64,000 nt of DNA from Ardenticatenaceae bacterium (GTDB taxonomy: Bacteria > Chloroflexota > Anaerolineae > Promineifilales > Promineifilaceae): NCBI GenBank assembly GCA_020634495.1, contig JACKBR010000017.1:28086-92085 (forward strand). The letters run 5' to 3'. Position 1 is the first letter of the stretch; the number at the start of each line of letters is the position of its first letter. The position numbers were made by a program, and so were the translations under genes. Under the pieces are notes generated by a model that was not told the DNA's origin, did not search any database, and saw only the letters and a program-made list of their open reading frames with translations. This document shows, one piece after another, positions 8,416-16,265 of the stretch.

Positions 8416-9228
8416 TTATTTGCTGGGAGCCGGGCCAAAACCCCACTCGGCCAAAATGGCCTGCCCTTCAGCGCTTAGCGTAAAGTCGATAAACTGCTGG
8501 GCCAGGGCTGGCTGGGGAGCATCGGTAACCAGGGCGATGGGATACAGCGCAACCACGTTTTGCGCTTCCGGGAAAGGAATTAGCGCCACGTTCTCGGCCA
8601 GGTCAGAGGCAACATCTGTGCGGTAAACCATGCCTGCGTCTGCTTCGCCCAGGGCCACTTGGGCCACAATTTGCCGCACATTTTGGCCTTCGGAAACGAG
8701 GTTTGCGTAAATTTGGGACTGCGTGTCGGCATCCAGCGTTTGCAGCACAAGGTCGCTATAATCGCGCACGGGTACGCCGGGGGCCGCCAGGATCAGCTGC
8801 ACTTCTGGTCGGGCTAAATCAGCCAGGCTGGTGATGTTGGCGGGGTTTCCGGCCGGGACAATGAGGGCCAGCTGGTTGGTGGCAAAGGTTTGGATGCTGT
8901 CTGGCTGAATGCGGTTGGCAGAAACGGCCGTCATCATCTGCGCTTCATTGGCGGAGGCAAAGATATCGGCCACAGCGCCCTCTTGGAGCTGCACCGCCAG
9001 GTTGGAAGAGCCAGCAAAGCTAAAGGCCAGGTCAATGCCCCCACCTTGCGCTTTGACAAAGGCGTGCCCCAGCTCAGAAAATACATCTGTCAGGGAAGAC
9101 GCTGCCAAAATGGTAATGTTGGGATTTTTTTGCACGGGGGCATCAGAAACGGCCGTGCAGCCCGCCAGCAGCCCACAAAATGCCAAAATGCCCCACAGCC
9201 AGCCCCACATCGAACATTTAATCTTCAT
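8416..9228 (-). CDS. modA: Molybdate-binding lipoprotein
   Basis: Substrate-binding component of the molybdate importer, about 270 residues. The N-terminus has a hydrophobic segment ending in a lipobox (GLLAGC), so the protein is membrane-anchored. The oxyanion-binding signature is present: ILAASSLTDVFSELG near the start, then FSFAGSSNLAVQLQ and GAVADIFASANEAQM. Near the C-terminus ALGEADAGMVYRTDV fits the family. The ATG at 9228 has AGGA 9 bases upstream; an in-frame ATG at 9249 is less likely. modB follows directly. Confidence 0.93.
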   Translation of the reverse strand: MKIKCSMWGWLWGILAFCGLLAGCTAVSDAPVQKNPNITILAASSLTDVFSELGHAFVKAQGGGIDLAFSFAGSSNLAVQLQEGAVADIFASANEAQMMTAVSANRIQPDSIQTFATNQLALIVPAGNPANITSLADLARPEVQLILAAPGVPVRDYSDLVLQTLDADTQSQIYANLVSEGQNVRQIVAQVALGEADAGMVYRTDVASDLAENVALIPFPEAQNVVALYPIALVTDAPQPALAQQFIDFTLSAEGQAILAEWGFGPAPSK

Positions 9229-9255
9229 AAAAAAACATCCTGAAAACAATAAAAA

Positions 9256-9287
9256 AAGCGGGTTTTTGCCAGGGCAGCAACCCGCTT
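9256..9287 (-). terminator. Rho-independent terminator after proX
   Basis: On the minus strand AAGCGGGTT pairs with AACCCGCTT and is followed by a run of T. It lies between the minus-strand proX and modA genes and should separate their transcripts. Confidence 0.7.
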
Positions 9288-9337
9288 CATCTCAAACCTG
9301 GCTAATTGTCCTCAAAACTTTCAACTGTTCAAGTCCG

Positions 9338-9416
9338 TTTCCAGGCCCTCACCCTTCCCTAAAAAATGGGGGAAACGCCTCCTCTCCTTCGTAAGGAGAG
9401 GGCTGGAGTGAGGGTA
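9338..9416. repeat. Imperfect palindromic intergenic element
   Basis: CCCTCAC on the left and GTGAGGG on the right enclose a perfect inner hairpin, CTCTCCTT-CG-TAAGGAGAG. It lies just downstream of the proX stop codon. No gene is seen. Confidence 0.6.
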
Positions 9417-9426
9417 GTAAAAGATT

Positions 9427-10389
9427 TTAAGGCAGCCAGGCGCGCCAAACATCTTCGTTGGCATCCACCCAGGCCTGGGCCGCATCTTCTACGGACTGCC
9501 CGTCGATTTCTACAGCAGCAATCATGCTGATCTGATCTTCGGTAGTGTAGTTCATGTTTGCCAGCAGGGTATGCGCATCTGGCGCGGCCTCTGCCAGGCC
9601 AGACCAGAAGATTTTGAACAGATCATCGCCAGGGTAGTCACAATCAACGCCGCCAGCATCAGCCGTGGCGTAGCAGTCGTCGCTGTAGGCTGGCAGCTCT
9701 ACGCGGGTCAGATCATATTTGGCATGGATGGAATGGGGCGTCCAGAAGTAAAACAGCACCGGCTCTTCCCGGCTGTAGGCAGAATCTAGCTGGGCCAGGA
9801 TCGCTTCTTCTGAACCGGCAAAAACCACCTCAAAGGGCATGCTTAAATTGCTGATGATGTCGCCGTCGTACTGGACAAAACTGGGGTCGCCGCCCAGGAA
9901 TTGGCCGAGATCACCTGTTTCGGCCGTGGCAAAAAGTACGGCCGTTTCTGGTTTGGTGAATCCTTCCCAGGTGGCTAGGCTGGCATCTTGTGCCAACATG
10001 TAGCTGGGCATGTACCAGCCGATGCGCCCCACGGGGCCAAGCAACCCGCCGTTTTCCACGGTACCTGCGTCGTCAATGAATTCAGCGACGTTATCGGCGT
10101 GGCCAGAAGGCCAAACTTCCAGGCTGGCGTGGGCTTCACCTGTTGCCAAGGCAGACCATTGGGCATTTTCATCGAGCGAAACGGTTTCTACAGGATAGCC
10201 TAGCTCATTTTCTAGCAAAATTTTAGCGACGGCCACGTTCAGCTCAGAGGCAGACCAGGCGTTTTCTACGAGGACAAGGGTCATTTTGTCGCCGGATTCT
10301 GCTGCATCGTCGCCGGAGCCACAGGCTGCCACGAGCAACGCAAGCAGCAGCAAGAGAAATAAAGGGGCATACTTCCATTTCATTTTCAT
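9427..10389 (-). CDS. proX: Glycine betaine-binding lipoprotein
   Basis: Extracytoplasmic ligand-binding protein of the ProU/OpuA type, about 320 residues. A hydrophobic leader (LFLLLLLALLVAAC) ends in a lipobox Cys. The mature part opens MTLVLVENAWSASELNVAVAKILLENELGY and continues with HASLEVWPSGHADNV, typical of the OpuAC/ProX fold, which binds quaternary amines through aromatic residues. Several Trp/Tyr residues in family positions (WYMPSYML, FYFWTPHSIHAKY) are visible. The ATG at 10389 has AAGGAG 8 bases upstream. It faces the betA-proV-proW genes from the opposite strand and has its own promoter candidate. Confidence 0.9.
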   Translation of the reverse strand: MKMKWKYAPLFLLLLLALLVAACGSGDDAAESGDKMTLVLVENAWSASELNVAVAKILLENELGYPVETVSLDENAQWSALATGEAHASLEVWPSGHADNVAEFIDDAGTVENGGLLGPVGRIGWYMPSYMLAQDASLATWEGFTKPETAVLFATAETGDLGQFLGGDPSFVQYDGDIISNLSMPFEVVFAGSEEAILAQLDSAYSREEPVLFYFWTPHSIHAKYDLTRVELPAYSDDCYATADAGGVDCDYPGDDLFKIFWSGLAEAAPDAHTLLANMNYTTEDQISMIAAVEIDGQSVEDAAQAWVDANEDVWRAWLP

Positions 10390-10430
10390 TATTTTCTCCT
10401 TCCTCACATAGACTTTTGTCAAGTTTGTGG

Positions 10431-10439
10431 AGTATAGCA
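10431..10439 (-). promoter_or_regulatory. Candidate extended -10 promoter of proX
   Basis: On the minus strand the sequence reads TGCTATACT, an extended -10 box about 42 bases ahead of the proX start codon. No good -35 box is seen. Confidence 0.4.
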
Positions 10440-10485
10440 GTCAACATCTATGCAGGCGACAATAAGGAAGAGTGAGGCTGTGGTG

Positions 10486-10512
10486 GAAACGGCCGTGTTC
10501 CGTTTACAATGC
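10486..10512 (+). promoter_or_regulatory. Conserved intergenic motif GGAAACGGCCGTRTTYC (copy 1)
   Basis: GGAAACGGCCGTGTTCC is followed by GTTTACAAT. Near-identical stretches occur at 13717, 15374 and 16275, each upstream of a plus-strand gene. The TACAAT could be a -10 box. Confidence 0.4.
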
Positions 10513-10659
10513 ACCTATGCTGAAAGGTTGCCTGGCCTGGTTTATGAGTAGAAGATGAGAACAGCCATTGCCCTGTCATGTTGCCCCATCTCATTGCGAC
10601 GTCTTTACAGAACGGCAAAATAAAGCCAAAATCTACCAAACAAAAACAAGGAGAGTATC

Positions 10660-11112
10660 ATGAGCCAAAGCAAGGGCAGCACCAAGAAAACCGACGGATT
10701 CACCGACGAAGAACGGGCGGCGATGAAAGAGCGCGCCAAAGAGCTAAAAGCAGAAAAGCGCACAAAAAAGAACAAGGCCGACGGCGAAAGCGACCTGCTG
10801 GCTAAAGTTGCTGAAATGCCAGAAGCGGATCGCGTCATGGCCACACGCCTGCACGAGATCATGAAAGCCCACGCGCCAGGCCTGGCACCCAAAACCTGGT
10901 ACGGAATGCCCGCCTACGCCAACAGCGACGGCAAGGTCGTCTGCTTCTTCCAAAGCGCAGCCAAGTTCAATGCCCGCTACGCCACCCTGGGCTTTCAGGA
11001 CACCGCCAATCTTGACGACGGGGCGATGTGGCCCACTTCCTTCGCCCTCAAGGCACTGAGCGACACCGAAGAAGCAAAGATCATTGCCCTGGTGAAGCAA
11101 GCGGTAAGCTAA
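10660..11112 (+). CDS. DUF1801 / YdhG-like protein (iron-chaperone-like fold)
   Basis: A 150-residue soluble protein. The N-terminal third is highly charged and probably helical ([18 protein letters not shown]). The C-terminal part has the DUF1801 pattern: [25 protein letters not shown], then [21 protein letters not shown]. Relatives include the YdhG family and the Bacillus frataxin-like protein Fra; activity in this group is mostly undefined. The gene has an AAGGAG-type site in CAAGGAGAGTATC before the ATG. It stands alone, with the conserved GGAAACGGCCGT motif about 150 bases upstream. Confidence 0.8.
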   Translation: MSQSKGSTKKTDGFTDEERAAMKERAKELKAEKRTKKNKADGESDLLAKVAEMPEADRVMATRLHEIMKAHAPGLAPKTWYGMPAYANSDGKVVCFFQSAAKFNARYATLGFQDTANLDDGAMWPTSFALKALSDTEEAKIIALVKQAVS

Positions 11113-11222
11113 AGAATAATAATCCACAGATTCCGCAGATTTGCGCAACTTGCGCTCGCAGATTTTTCGCTTAATTCTCTGTAAACTCTGCGCTTACTCT
11201 GCGAAACTCCGTGTTCCGCTTT
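11113..11222. repeat. CACAGATT/CTCTGCG hairpin repeat
   Basis: CCACAGATT-CCGCAGATT-type units on the left and CTCTG-CTCTGCG units on the right make a degenerate fold-back. It fills the space between DUF1801 and YCII genes. Confidence 0.65.
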
Positions 11223-11246
11223 TTTAATTTCGAAGGAGACAAAATC

Positions 11247-11597
11247 GTGAAATATATGCTTTTGATGTACGCCAGCGAGGCAGAAGCGCCAAATTTTGCG
11301 CCCGAAGAGCTACAGGCCATTGGCAAAGAGTGGCAAACCTTGTTGAAGGAGGCCAAAGCCGCCGGAGTGCTGCTGGCCAATAACGGGTTGGCTCCCATTA
11401 CAACCGCTACCACCGTGCGCCTTCGGGAGGGCAGGGCATTAACCGTAGACGGCCCGTTTGCCGAAACGCATGAGCAGTTGGGTGGATTTTTGATGCTAGA
11501 TTGTCAGGACCTGGATGAAGCGATTGATTGGGCAAAAAAGGTTCCCCAGGCGCGGTACGGCTCGGTGGAAATACGGCCGCTTTGGGATCAGGTTTAG
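11247..11597 (+). CDS. YCII-related (DGPF) protein
   Basis: A 117-residue small ferredoxin-fold protein. The GTG start at 11247 has AAGGAG 8 bases upstream and gives the family start VKYMLLMYASE. The DGPF signature is present as VDGPFAETHEQLGGF, followed by LDCQDLDEAIDWAKKVP and a C-terminal GSVEIRPL strand. YCII-domain proteins of this type are commonly encoded next to ECF42 sigma factors and are thought to be their targets or partners. That is the arrangement here: the sigma gene begins 90 bases downstream. Biochemical function is unknown. Confidence 0.88.
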   Translation: MKYMLLMYASEAEAPNFAPEELQAIGKEWQTLLKEAKAAGVLLANNGLAPITTATTVRLREGRALTVDGPFAETHEQLGGFLMLDCQDLDEAIDWAKKVPQARYGSVEIRPLWDQV

Positions 11598-11687
11598 GGT
11601 TCATGCGCTCACTAAAGAGGGCCACGCAAAGGCGCAAGGAAAATCTGTGCAATCTGCGTAATCTGTGGATTTTTCATTTAAATAAAA

Positions 11688-13016
11688 ATGACCGTAACAA
11701 AGCAGATTGAAGCAACGTTTCGTGAGGAATACGGCCGTGTCATGGCCACCCTCATTAGCCAGCTTGGCGATTTTGCCCTGGCAGAAGATGCGCTGCAAGA
11801 TGCCCTGGTGAATGCGCTGGAACGCTGGCCGCGTGACGGCGTTCCGCGCAATCCTGGGGCCTGGTTAACGGCCGTTGCCAAACGGCGGGCCATCGACCGC
11901 CTGCGCCGGGCCAACACCCAGGAACGCCACACGGCCAATCTTGATTTAGCCGGAATTTTGGCCACAGAGTTCACAGAGGGTTTAGAGGCGAAAGTTACTT
12001 TCTCAGATTCCTCTTTTTCCTCTGTGGCTTTATCGGATAAATTCTTACTCACCCAGGACGAACCCGACATGGATGAATCCATTCCCGACGAACGGCTCAA
12101 GCTGATGTTCACCTGCTGCCATCCGGCCCTGGCATTGGAAGCGCAGGTGGCCCTGACGCTGCACACGCTGGGCGGTTTGTCTACACCTGAGGTGGCGCGC
12201 GCTTTTCTGGTGCCGGTGCCCACGATGGCTCAGCGACTGGCCCGCGCCCGGCGCAAAATCCGCGATGCGGGCATCCCCTACCGCGTGCCGCCCGCCCATC
12301 TGCTGCCGGAACGGCTGGACGCGCTGCTGGCCGTCATTTACCTCATCTTCAACGAGGGCTATGTGGCCACCAGCAGCCTGGGTGACAAAGCACTCACCCG
12401 ACAAGACCTGTGCGGCGAAGCAATTCGTTTGGGCCGCGTGCTGGCTGCCTTGCTGCCGCAAAGCGCCGAGGCGTGGGGCTTACTGGCGCTGATGCTGCTG
12501 CATGATTCGCGGCGTGAAACGCGGCTCAATGCGGCAGGTGAGCTGGTTTTGTTAGAAGATCAGGATCGCAGCCGCTGGGACAAAGCCAAAATTGAAGAGG
12601 GTACGGCGGCGCTGGACACGGCGTTGACCCTGTTTGCCCCCGGCCCGTACCAGGTACAGGCGGCCATCAGTGCGCTTCATGCGGCAGCGGAAACGGCCGT
12701 ATCCACCGATTGGCCTCAAATAGCCGCCCTGTACAACACATTGGTCATCATGATTCCTTCACCTGTGGTTGAGGTGAACCGGGCCGTGGCGGTGGCCATG
12801 GCCCAAAGCCCAGCCGCTGGCTTAACCCTGCTGCTCCGCATTGAGGGTGCGGCCGATTTTTACCCCTACCATGCCGCCCGCGCCGACTTGCTGCGGCGCA
12901 CCAATCAGCTAGAAGCCGCCGCCGATGCGTATGAACAAGCCATCGCCCTCTGCGGCAACAGCGCCGAGCGGGCTTACCTGCAACGGCAGCTAGACAAATT
13001 ACTAAATCGGCCGTAG
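11688..13016 (+). CDS. ECF RNA polymerase sigma factor, ECF42 type
   Basis: A 442-residue sigma factor, more than twice the length of a minimal ECF. Sigma-2 is at residues 1-75 ([38 protein letters not shown]). Sigma-4 is in the middle ([35 protein letters not shown]). A long C-terminal DUF6596/TPR extension follows ([36 protein letters not shown]). No anti-sigma gene is seen; in ECF42 the extension is thought to control activity. The linker after sigma-2 carries about 23 residues encoded by an inserted repeat (11961-12028) bounded by GCCACAGAG/CTCTGTGGC. The YCII gene lies upstream and an FMN-binding protein downstream. Confidence 0.92.
   Translation: MTVTKQIEATFREEYGRVMATLISQLGDFALAEDALQDALVNALERWPRDGVPRNPGAWLTAVAKRRAIDRLRRANTQERHTANLDLAGILATEFTEGLEAKVTFSDSSFSSVALSDKFLLTQDEPDMDESIPDERLKLMFTCCHPALALEAQVALTLHTLGGLSTPEVARAFLVPVPTMAQRLARARRKIRDAGIPYRVPPAHLLPERLDALLAVIYLIFNEGYVATSSLGDKALTRQDLCGEAIRLGRVLAALLPQSAEAWGLLALMLLHDSRRETRLNAAGELVLLEDQDRSRWDKAKIEEGTAALDTALTLFAPGPYQVQAAISALHAAAETAVSTDWPQIAALYNTLVIMIPSPVVEVNRAVAVAMAQSPAAGLTLLLRIEGAADFYPYHAARADLLRRTNQLEAAADAYEQAIALCGNSAERAYLQRQLDKLLNRP
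11961..12028. repeat. Intergenic-type hairpin repeat inserted in frame in the sigma gene
   Basis: GCCACAGAG at the left and CTCTGTGGC at the right form perfect 9-base arms. The interior has TTCACAGAGG and CCTCTTTTTCCTC, like the intergenic family at 45220-45292. It is read as [20 protein letters not shown] in the sigma-2/sigma-4 linker. Confidence 0.7.
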
Positions 13017-13033
13017 GTCGAATTGACAAGCCG

Positions 13034-13112
13034 ACCCAAATTGAAAGTCCACAGATTGCGCAGATTGCGGACAGATTTTTCTCTGCGTTCTCCGCGCCCT
13101 CTGCGGTAAAAT
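13034..13112. repeat. CACAGATTGCGCAGATT repeat
   Basis: Degenerate copy of the CACAGATT/CTCTGCG family: CCACAGATTGCGCAGATTGCGGACAG, then CTCTGCG and CTCTGCGG. It sits between the sigma gene and the next start. Confidence 0.6.
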
Positions 13113-13131
13113 TATGTTCAGAGGAGACAAA

Positions 13132-13572
13132 ATGAGTAGCTGGCACGAATTCACCCAACAAGCCCCGGAATTCGCTAAATTTGGACAGAGCCGCTTTACC
13201 AGCGGCGTCGCCTACCTGGGCACCATCCGCCCGGACGGCGGCCCGCGGGTGCATCCAGTCACGCCGATCATGGGCGAGGAGCTGTTTTTGTTTATGGAAC
13301 CCACCTCGCCCAAAGGCAAAGATTTGCAGCGAGACCCGCGCTATTCGCTGCATTGTTCAGTTGAAGATTCCGGCGGCGGCGGTGGCGAGTTTTACGTTCG
13401 GGGGCGGGCGATGCTGGTTGATGATCCGCTTCTCCGCGAACAAGCTGTGCAGGCTGCGTCCTATGCGCCCCAGGAGCGTTATATTTTGTTTGTGTTGGCA
13501 GTTGAGTTTGCTTTTATGAATGTTTATATTGAGGGTGAAGCGCACCCCCAACGCTGGCGGGCAACAGTTTAG
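13132..13572 (+). CDS. Pyridoxamine 5'-phosphate oxidase-family FMN-binding protein
   Basis: A 146-residue split-barrel flavin-binding protein. SRFTSGVAYLGTIRPDGGPRVHPVTPIM is the classic first half of the PNPOx-like barrel. LFLFMEPTSPKGKDLQRDPRYSLHC supplies the phosphate-binding K/R region, and GEFYVRGRAMLVDDP a later strand. The ATG at 13132 has GAGGAG upstream. Family members reduce or oxidise varied substrates, or bind F420 or heme; which one applies here is unknown. It may belong to the sigma-factor unit, since ECF42 loci often carry small redox genes. Confidence 0.85.
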   Translation: MSSWHEFTQQAPEFAKFGQSRFTSGVAYLGTIRPDGGPRVHPVTPIMGEELFLFMEPTSPKGKDLQRDPRYSLHCSVEDSGGGGGEFYVRGRAMLVDDPLLREQAVQAASYAPQERYILFVLAVEFAFMNVYIEGEAHPQRWRATV

Positions 13573-13680
13573 ACATTTTTGGTTCTTTGGGAATTCGCGG
13601 GATCGAGCCTGACGTGATGCGTGATTCGTGAAACGTGACCAGAGAAAATCACGCATCACGTTTCACGTTTCACGGTTTCA
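13573..13680. repeat. Convergent-arm repeat (ACGTGATGCGTGATTCGTGAAACGTG)
   Basis: ACGTGATGCGTGATTCGTGAAACGTG is followed by ATCACGCATCACGTTTCACGTTTCACG, giving a long imperfect hairpin just after the FMN-binding gene. It may act as a terminator; no T-run follows. Confidence 0.55.
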
Positions 13681-13776
13681 ACCCCGCAAAATCCTGAAGA
13701 CCCACATTTTTTTAGGAAACGGCCGTATTCCGATTACAATTGCCCCATGACTGAAAAGTAAGCATAGGTGGCTGAC

Positions 13777-14181
13777 ATGAATAAACTGCAAGACCATATC
13801 AATACGGCTAAACGAACGGGCAACATCGAATTTTTCATCGAAGAGCGAAGTGAGGAATTTGTCATTAGCCGGATGCCGGTGCAGCCCGGCATTCTCAATC
13901 CGTTTGGCACGGTTCAGGCAGGTGCCATGATCTGGCTGGCGGACGTGACGGCTACCGTCCTGGCTTTAACCGGGCAGCAGCTTGGCGAGGGCGGTAAGGG
14001 GTTTCCCCTGGCGATTGACCTGCACACGTCACTGCTGAGCAACCAGAGGGATGGCGACATTAAGGCGGAGGCCAGATTTGTCCGCCGAGGCCGAACTGTG
14101 ACCGTTATCAGAACCCGCGTCACGGGAAATGACGACCGGCTGCTGGCCGAAATAACCTCAACCCACATTCCAGCGAAGTAA
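13777..14181 (+). CDS. Hotdog-fold thioesterase (PaaI-like)
   Basis: About 134 residues with the PaaI/YigI-type acyl-CoA thioesterase layout. The helix region GILNPFGTVQAGAMIWLADVTATVLA carries the GTVQAGAM motif (HG-type helix of the hotdog fold). It is followed by PLAIDLHTSLLSNQRDGDIKAEARFVRRGRTVTVIRTRV strands. Such enzymes hydrolyse short aromatic or acyl-CoA thioesters. The ATG at 13777 has AGGTGG 5 bases upstream; an in-frame GTG at 13768 is an alternative. The stop overlaps the next start (TAATG), so it is cotranscribed with the DUF421 gene. Confidence 0.85.
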   Translation: MNKLQDHINTAKRTGNIEFFIEERSEEFVISRMPVQPGILNPFGTVQAGAMIWLADVTATVLALTGQQLGEGGKGFPLAIDLHTSLLSNQRDGDIKAEARFVRRGRTVTVIRTRVTGNDDRLLAEITSTHIPAK

Positions 14182-14450
14182 TGTTTATGAATATTGATTG
14201 GCACTCCATTTTTGTCCCCAGCGAACCCATTCTGGAAACAATTATTCGCGGCACATGGTTTTACAACCCGCCCGCGCTGCTTTTGGTGAAGAACGGCCGT
14301 CTCCTCCCCAAAAACATGCGCCAGGAACTCATCACCGAAGATGAACTGCTTGCCCAACTGCACCACGCCGGGCTGGAAGAGATTCGCCAGGTGCGCGAAG
14401 CATACATGGAAGGCGACGGCACGATTACGTTTATTCGCAGGCGGGAGTAG
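14181..14450 (+). CDS. DUF421/YetF-type protein lacking its membrane segment (internal deletion)
   Basis: DUF421 proteins usually have about 150-230 residues: a short start, three transmembrane helices and a soluble C-terminal domain. Here the first 26 residues (WHSIFVPSEPILETIIRGTWFY) look like the normal beginning. They then jump straight to the soluble domain (NPPALLLVKNGRLLPKNMRQELITEDELL ... IRQVREAYMEGDGTITFI). All but the edge of the membrane part is missing, in frame. The product is 89 residues and may be non-functional or a soluble variant. Its last 78 bases are repeated at 16188-16265. Confidence 0.8.
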   Translation: MFMNIDWHSIFVPSEPILETIIRGTWFYNPPALLLVKNGRLLPKNMRQELITEDELLAQLHHAGLEEIRQVREAYMEGDGTITFIRRRE

Positions 14451-14477
14451 TTTGGGCTTTTACCAAAGTGGGGAATT

Positions 14478-14528
14478 TCACGCGAAGGCGCAAAGATTCC
14501 AGGTGTAAACCTTTGCGCCTTCGCGTGA
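14478..14528. terminator. Perfect 18-bp hairpin between convergent genes
   Basis: TCACGCGAAGGCGCAAAG pairs exactly with CTTTGCGCCTTCGCGTGA around a 15-base loop. It lies between the plus-strand DUF421 gene and the minus-strand lipoprotein. No T-run is present, so termination is inferred from position only. It also resembles the GAAGGCGCAAAG intergenic repeat type. Confidence 0.55.
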
Positions 14529-14619
14529 GTAAAACTGACATCGGTAAAAGCTTGGAGGGAGTAGTTTTGGGGGAAGCGGCCGTTTTCCACTATTACTGCA
14601 AGAAAACGGCCGCTGCGGT

Positions 14620-15255
14620 TTATTCCACGCCGTCTGGCGTGATCAGAATCGGGGGATTGTCCGCCCAGACCAGACTGTATTCAGCCGCCACATTGGGAAT
14701 CGTGCACACCTGGACAAAAGCCTCGTCCAGCCAACCACCCATGTTGCAGATGGTAATAAAGCGGTTGTCGGCAATTTCAAAAAGGAAAGGAAACGTGGCT
14801 GCGTCAACGGCCGTTGGATCCAAAAATTCAATTTGCAGATCCGTTTGCTCGTTTTCAAACGTTTCCAGCGACAAATTCTCATAATCCGGCACTGTGCCGT
14901 CGGGGCGGGTCAGCGAAATGACCAAAAAGGCCGCATTGTCATGCTGCGGCGCACTGTCGCGCACGGTCGTGGTGATGTAGGCTGAGGCAACCACAAATTC
15001 TCCACTCTTGGCTGTGGTGATGACGGCCGTTTCAGAATCTGGCATACTGCTGGAGCTATCTTCCGCTGTCGTTGGTTCAGGCATTGGCGCACTGGTCTCC
15101 TCGGGGGCAACGGTCACAACGGCCGTTTGCTCGCCCTGGTCATTTGCGGCTGAGAGCGCTTGTTCTGATTCTTGCCCTGCTGAAGTTGCACAAGCTGCCA
15201 GAACTAAAAACAAGATGCTTAGTGCCATCCATTGAATCCATCGTTGGTGTCTCAT
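14620..15255 (-). CDS. Lipoprotein of unknown function
   Basis: A 211-residue protein starting MRHQRWIQWMALSILFLVLAAC, a lipoprotein signal with its lipobox Cys near residue 22. A Ser/Thr/Glu/Pro-rich linker to about residue 85 is followed by a globular part with beta character (KSGEFVVASAYITTTVRD, AAFLVISLTRPDG, FLFEIADNRFITICNMGG). The Cys residues in TICNMGG and QVCTIPN could pair. No family is recognised. The gene points away from the downstream toxin-antitoxin genes. Confidence 0.8.
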   Translation of the reverse strand: MRHQRWIQWMALSILFLVLAACATSAGQESEQALSAANDQGEQTAVVTVAPEETSAPMPEPTTAEDSSSSMPDSETAVITTAKSGEFVVASAYITTTVRDSAPQHDNAAFLVISLTRPDGTVPDYENLSLETFENEQTDLQIEFLDPTAVDAATFPFLFEIADNRFITICNMGGWLDEAFVQVCTIPNVAAEYSLVWADNPPILITPDGVE

Positions 15256-15373
15256 CAGAAACCTCCATAATAAATGTGGCGGCTAAATTGCCGCACAAGC
15301 GGCGAAATATAACCCCATCAATGGGTTCAACTTGACGGGTAGACTACGTTTTCTATACGTGGGTGTGAGGTGT

Positions 15374-15400
15374 GGAAACGGCCGTGTTTCATTTGTGATA
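15374..15400 (+). promoter_or_regulatory. Conserved intergenic motif GGAAACGGCCGTRTTYC (copy 3)
   Basis: GGAAACGGCCGTGTTTC is followed by ATTTGTGATACAC. It lies 130 bases ahead of the toxin gene and matches the motif copies at 10486, 13717 and 16275. Confidence 0.4.
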
Positions 15401-15529
15401 CACTTTCCCTCGATAGTCGCGTCGTCTAAATTCAATAAATTCGATTAGAAATTTACAATCAGGTTTGACATACCATCCCCCAATGGCGTATGATTTCAGT
15501 GCGCCAAGGGATTTCATCTTGAGGTAGCT

Positions 15530-15847
15530 ATGGTTATTGTTGAGACATCGCTATTTACCAAGCAAGTGCAAAAGCTTTTGACTGATGAAGCTTACAGGCA
15601 ATTACAATCTGATCTGGCAAGCCGCCCGGACTTAGGTGCAATTATTCCGGGGAGCGGCGGTCTACGAAAGGTTCGTTGGGGCTATGGTGGGCAAGGCAAA
15701 CGTAGCGGGGTACGGGTCATTTACTATTGGGCAGTTTCAGAAGATCATTTGTTGATGCTTATGATGTACCCCAAAAATGTGCAAGACAATTTATCTCCGG
15801 CCCAATTGAAAATGCTCAGGCAGATTGTAGAGGAAGAATACAAATGA
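15530..15847 (+). CDS. higB: HigB/RelE-family toxin
   Basis: A 105-residue RelE-superfamily toxin, expected to cleave mRNA on the ribosome. The N-terminus VIVETSLFTKQVQKLLTDEAYRQLQSDL has the two-helix opening. GGLRKVRWGYGGQGKRSGVRVIYYW is the beta sheet with the conserved basic residues. LLMLMMYPKNVQDNLSPAQLKML is the C-terminal strand with the family Y-x-K-N pattern. The antitoxin gene overlaps its stop by 4 bases (ATGA), the toxin-first order of HigBA/NadS-type systems. The local region is accessory in character. Confidence 0.9.
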   Translation: MVIVETSLFTKQVQKLLTDEAYRQLQSDLASRPDLGAIIPGSGGLRKVRWGYGGQGKRSGVRVIYYWAVSEDHLLMLMMYPKNVQDNLSPAQLKMLRQIVEEEYK

Positions 15848-16170
15848 CAGACGAATACATGAGAGATGAACTGTTTGAAGAATTATTGGAAAGCGTGCGT
15901 GAGGGGGGTGCTATTTTGCGCGGCGAGAAAGAAGCCTCACGCAAATTTGTGGTTGAAACGCCAAATGTTAAAGAAATTCGCGAACGGTATGAACTGTCCC
16001 AAACAGAATTTGCCGCCTTGCTGGGGATCAGCGTCAAAACCCTGCAAAACTGGGAACAGGGGCGGCGCAATCCTCGCGGGGCCGCCCGGGTGCTTTTGCA
16101 AGTCGCGGCCAGACATCCCGAAGCGGTGTGGGATGTTGTCGAACCGACCATTCAATACCCGCAAAGCTAA
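15844..16170 (+). CDS. higA: HigA-type antitoxin, helix-turn-helix
   Basis: A 108-residue antitoxin. The N-terminal 45 residues (MRDELFEELLESVREGGAILRGEKEASR) look like the toxin-wrapping or dimer part. An XRE helix-turn-helix follows (IRERYELSQTEFAALLGISVKTLQNWEQGRRNPRGAARVLLQVA). It should repress the higBA promoter and neutralise the toxin. ATGA overlap with the toxin gene shows coupling. The gene ends 10 bases before a fragment of a DUF421 gene, evidence that the module was inserted or that a neighbour was lost. Confidence 0.9.
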   Translation: MTDEYMRDELFEELLESVREGGAILRGEKEASRKFVVETPNVKEIRERYELSQTEFAALLGISVKTLQNWEQGRRNPRGAARVLLQVAARHPEAVWDVVEPTIQYPQS

Positions 16171-16179
16171 GCCGCAGCT

Positions 16180-16265
16180 ATGCCGACCTGGAAGACATTC
16201 GCCAGGTGCGTGAAGCATATATGGAAGGCGACGGCACGATTACGTTTATTCGAAGGCGGGAGTAG
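16180..16265 (+). pseudogene. DUF421 gene remnant (3' end only)
   Basis: This stretch encodes YADLEDIRQVREAYMEGDGT and the final ITFIRRRE-stop of a DUF421 protein, with no upstream gene body. It matches the end of the 14181-14450 gene at 74 of 78 positions; three of the four differences are synonymous. The two copies diverged as coding sequence before this one lost its front. The HigBA module sits directly in front. Confidence 0.8.

Noticed and set aside
9180..9427. Molybdenum-cofactor riboswitch before modA
   Set aside because: Only a minus-strand terminator of proX and a palindromic repeat are seen; no conserved Moco-type fold.
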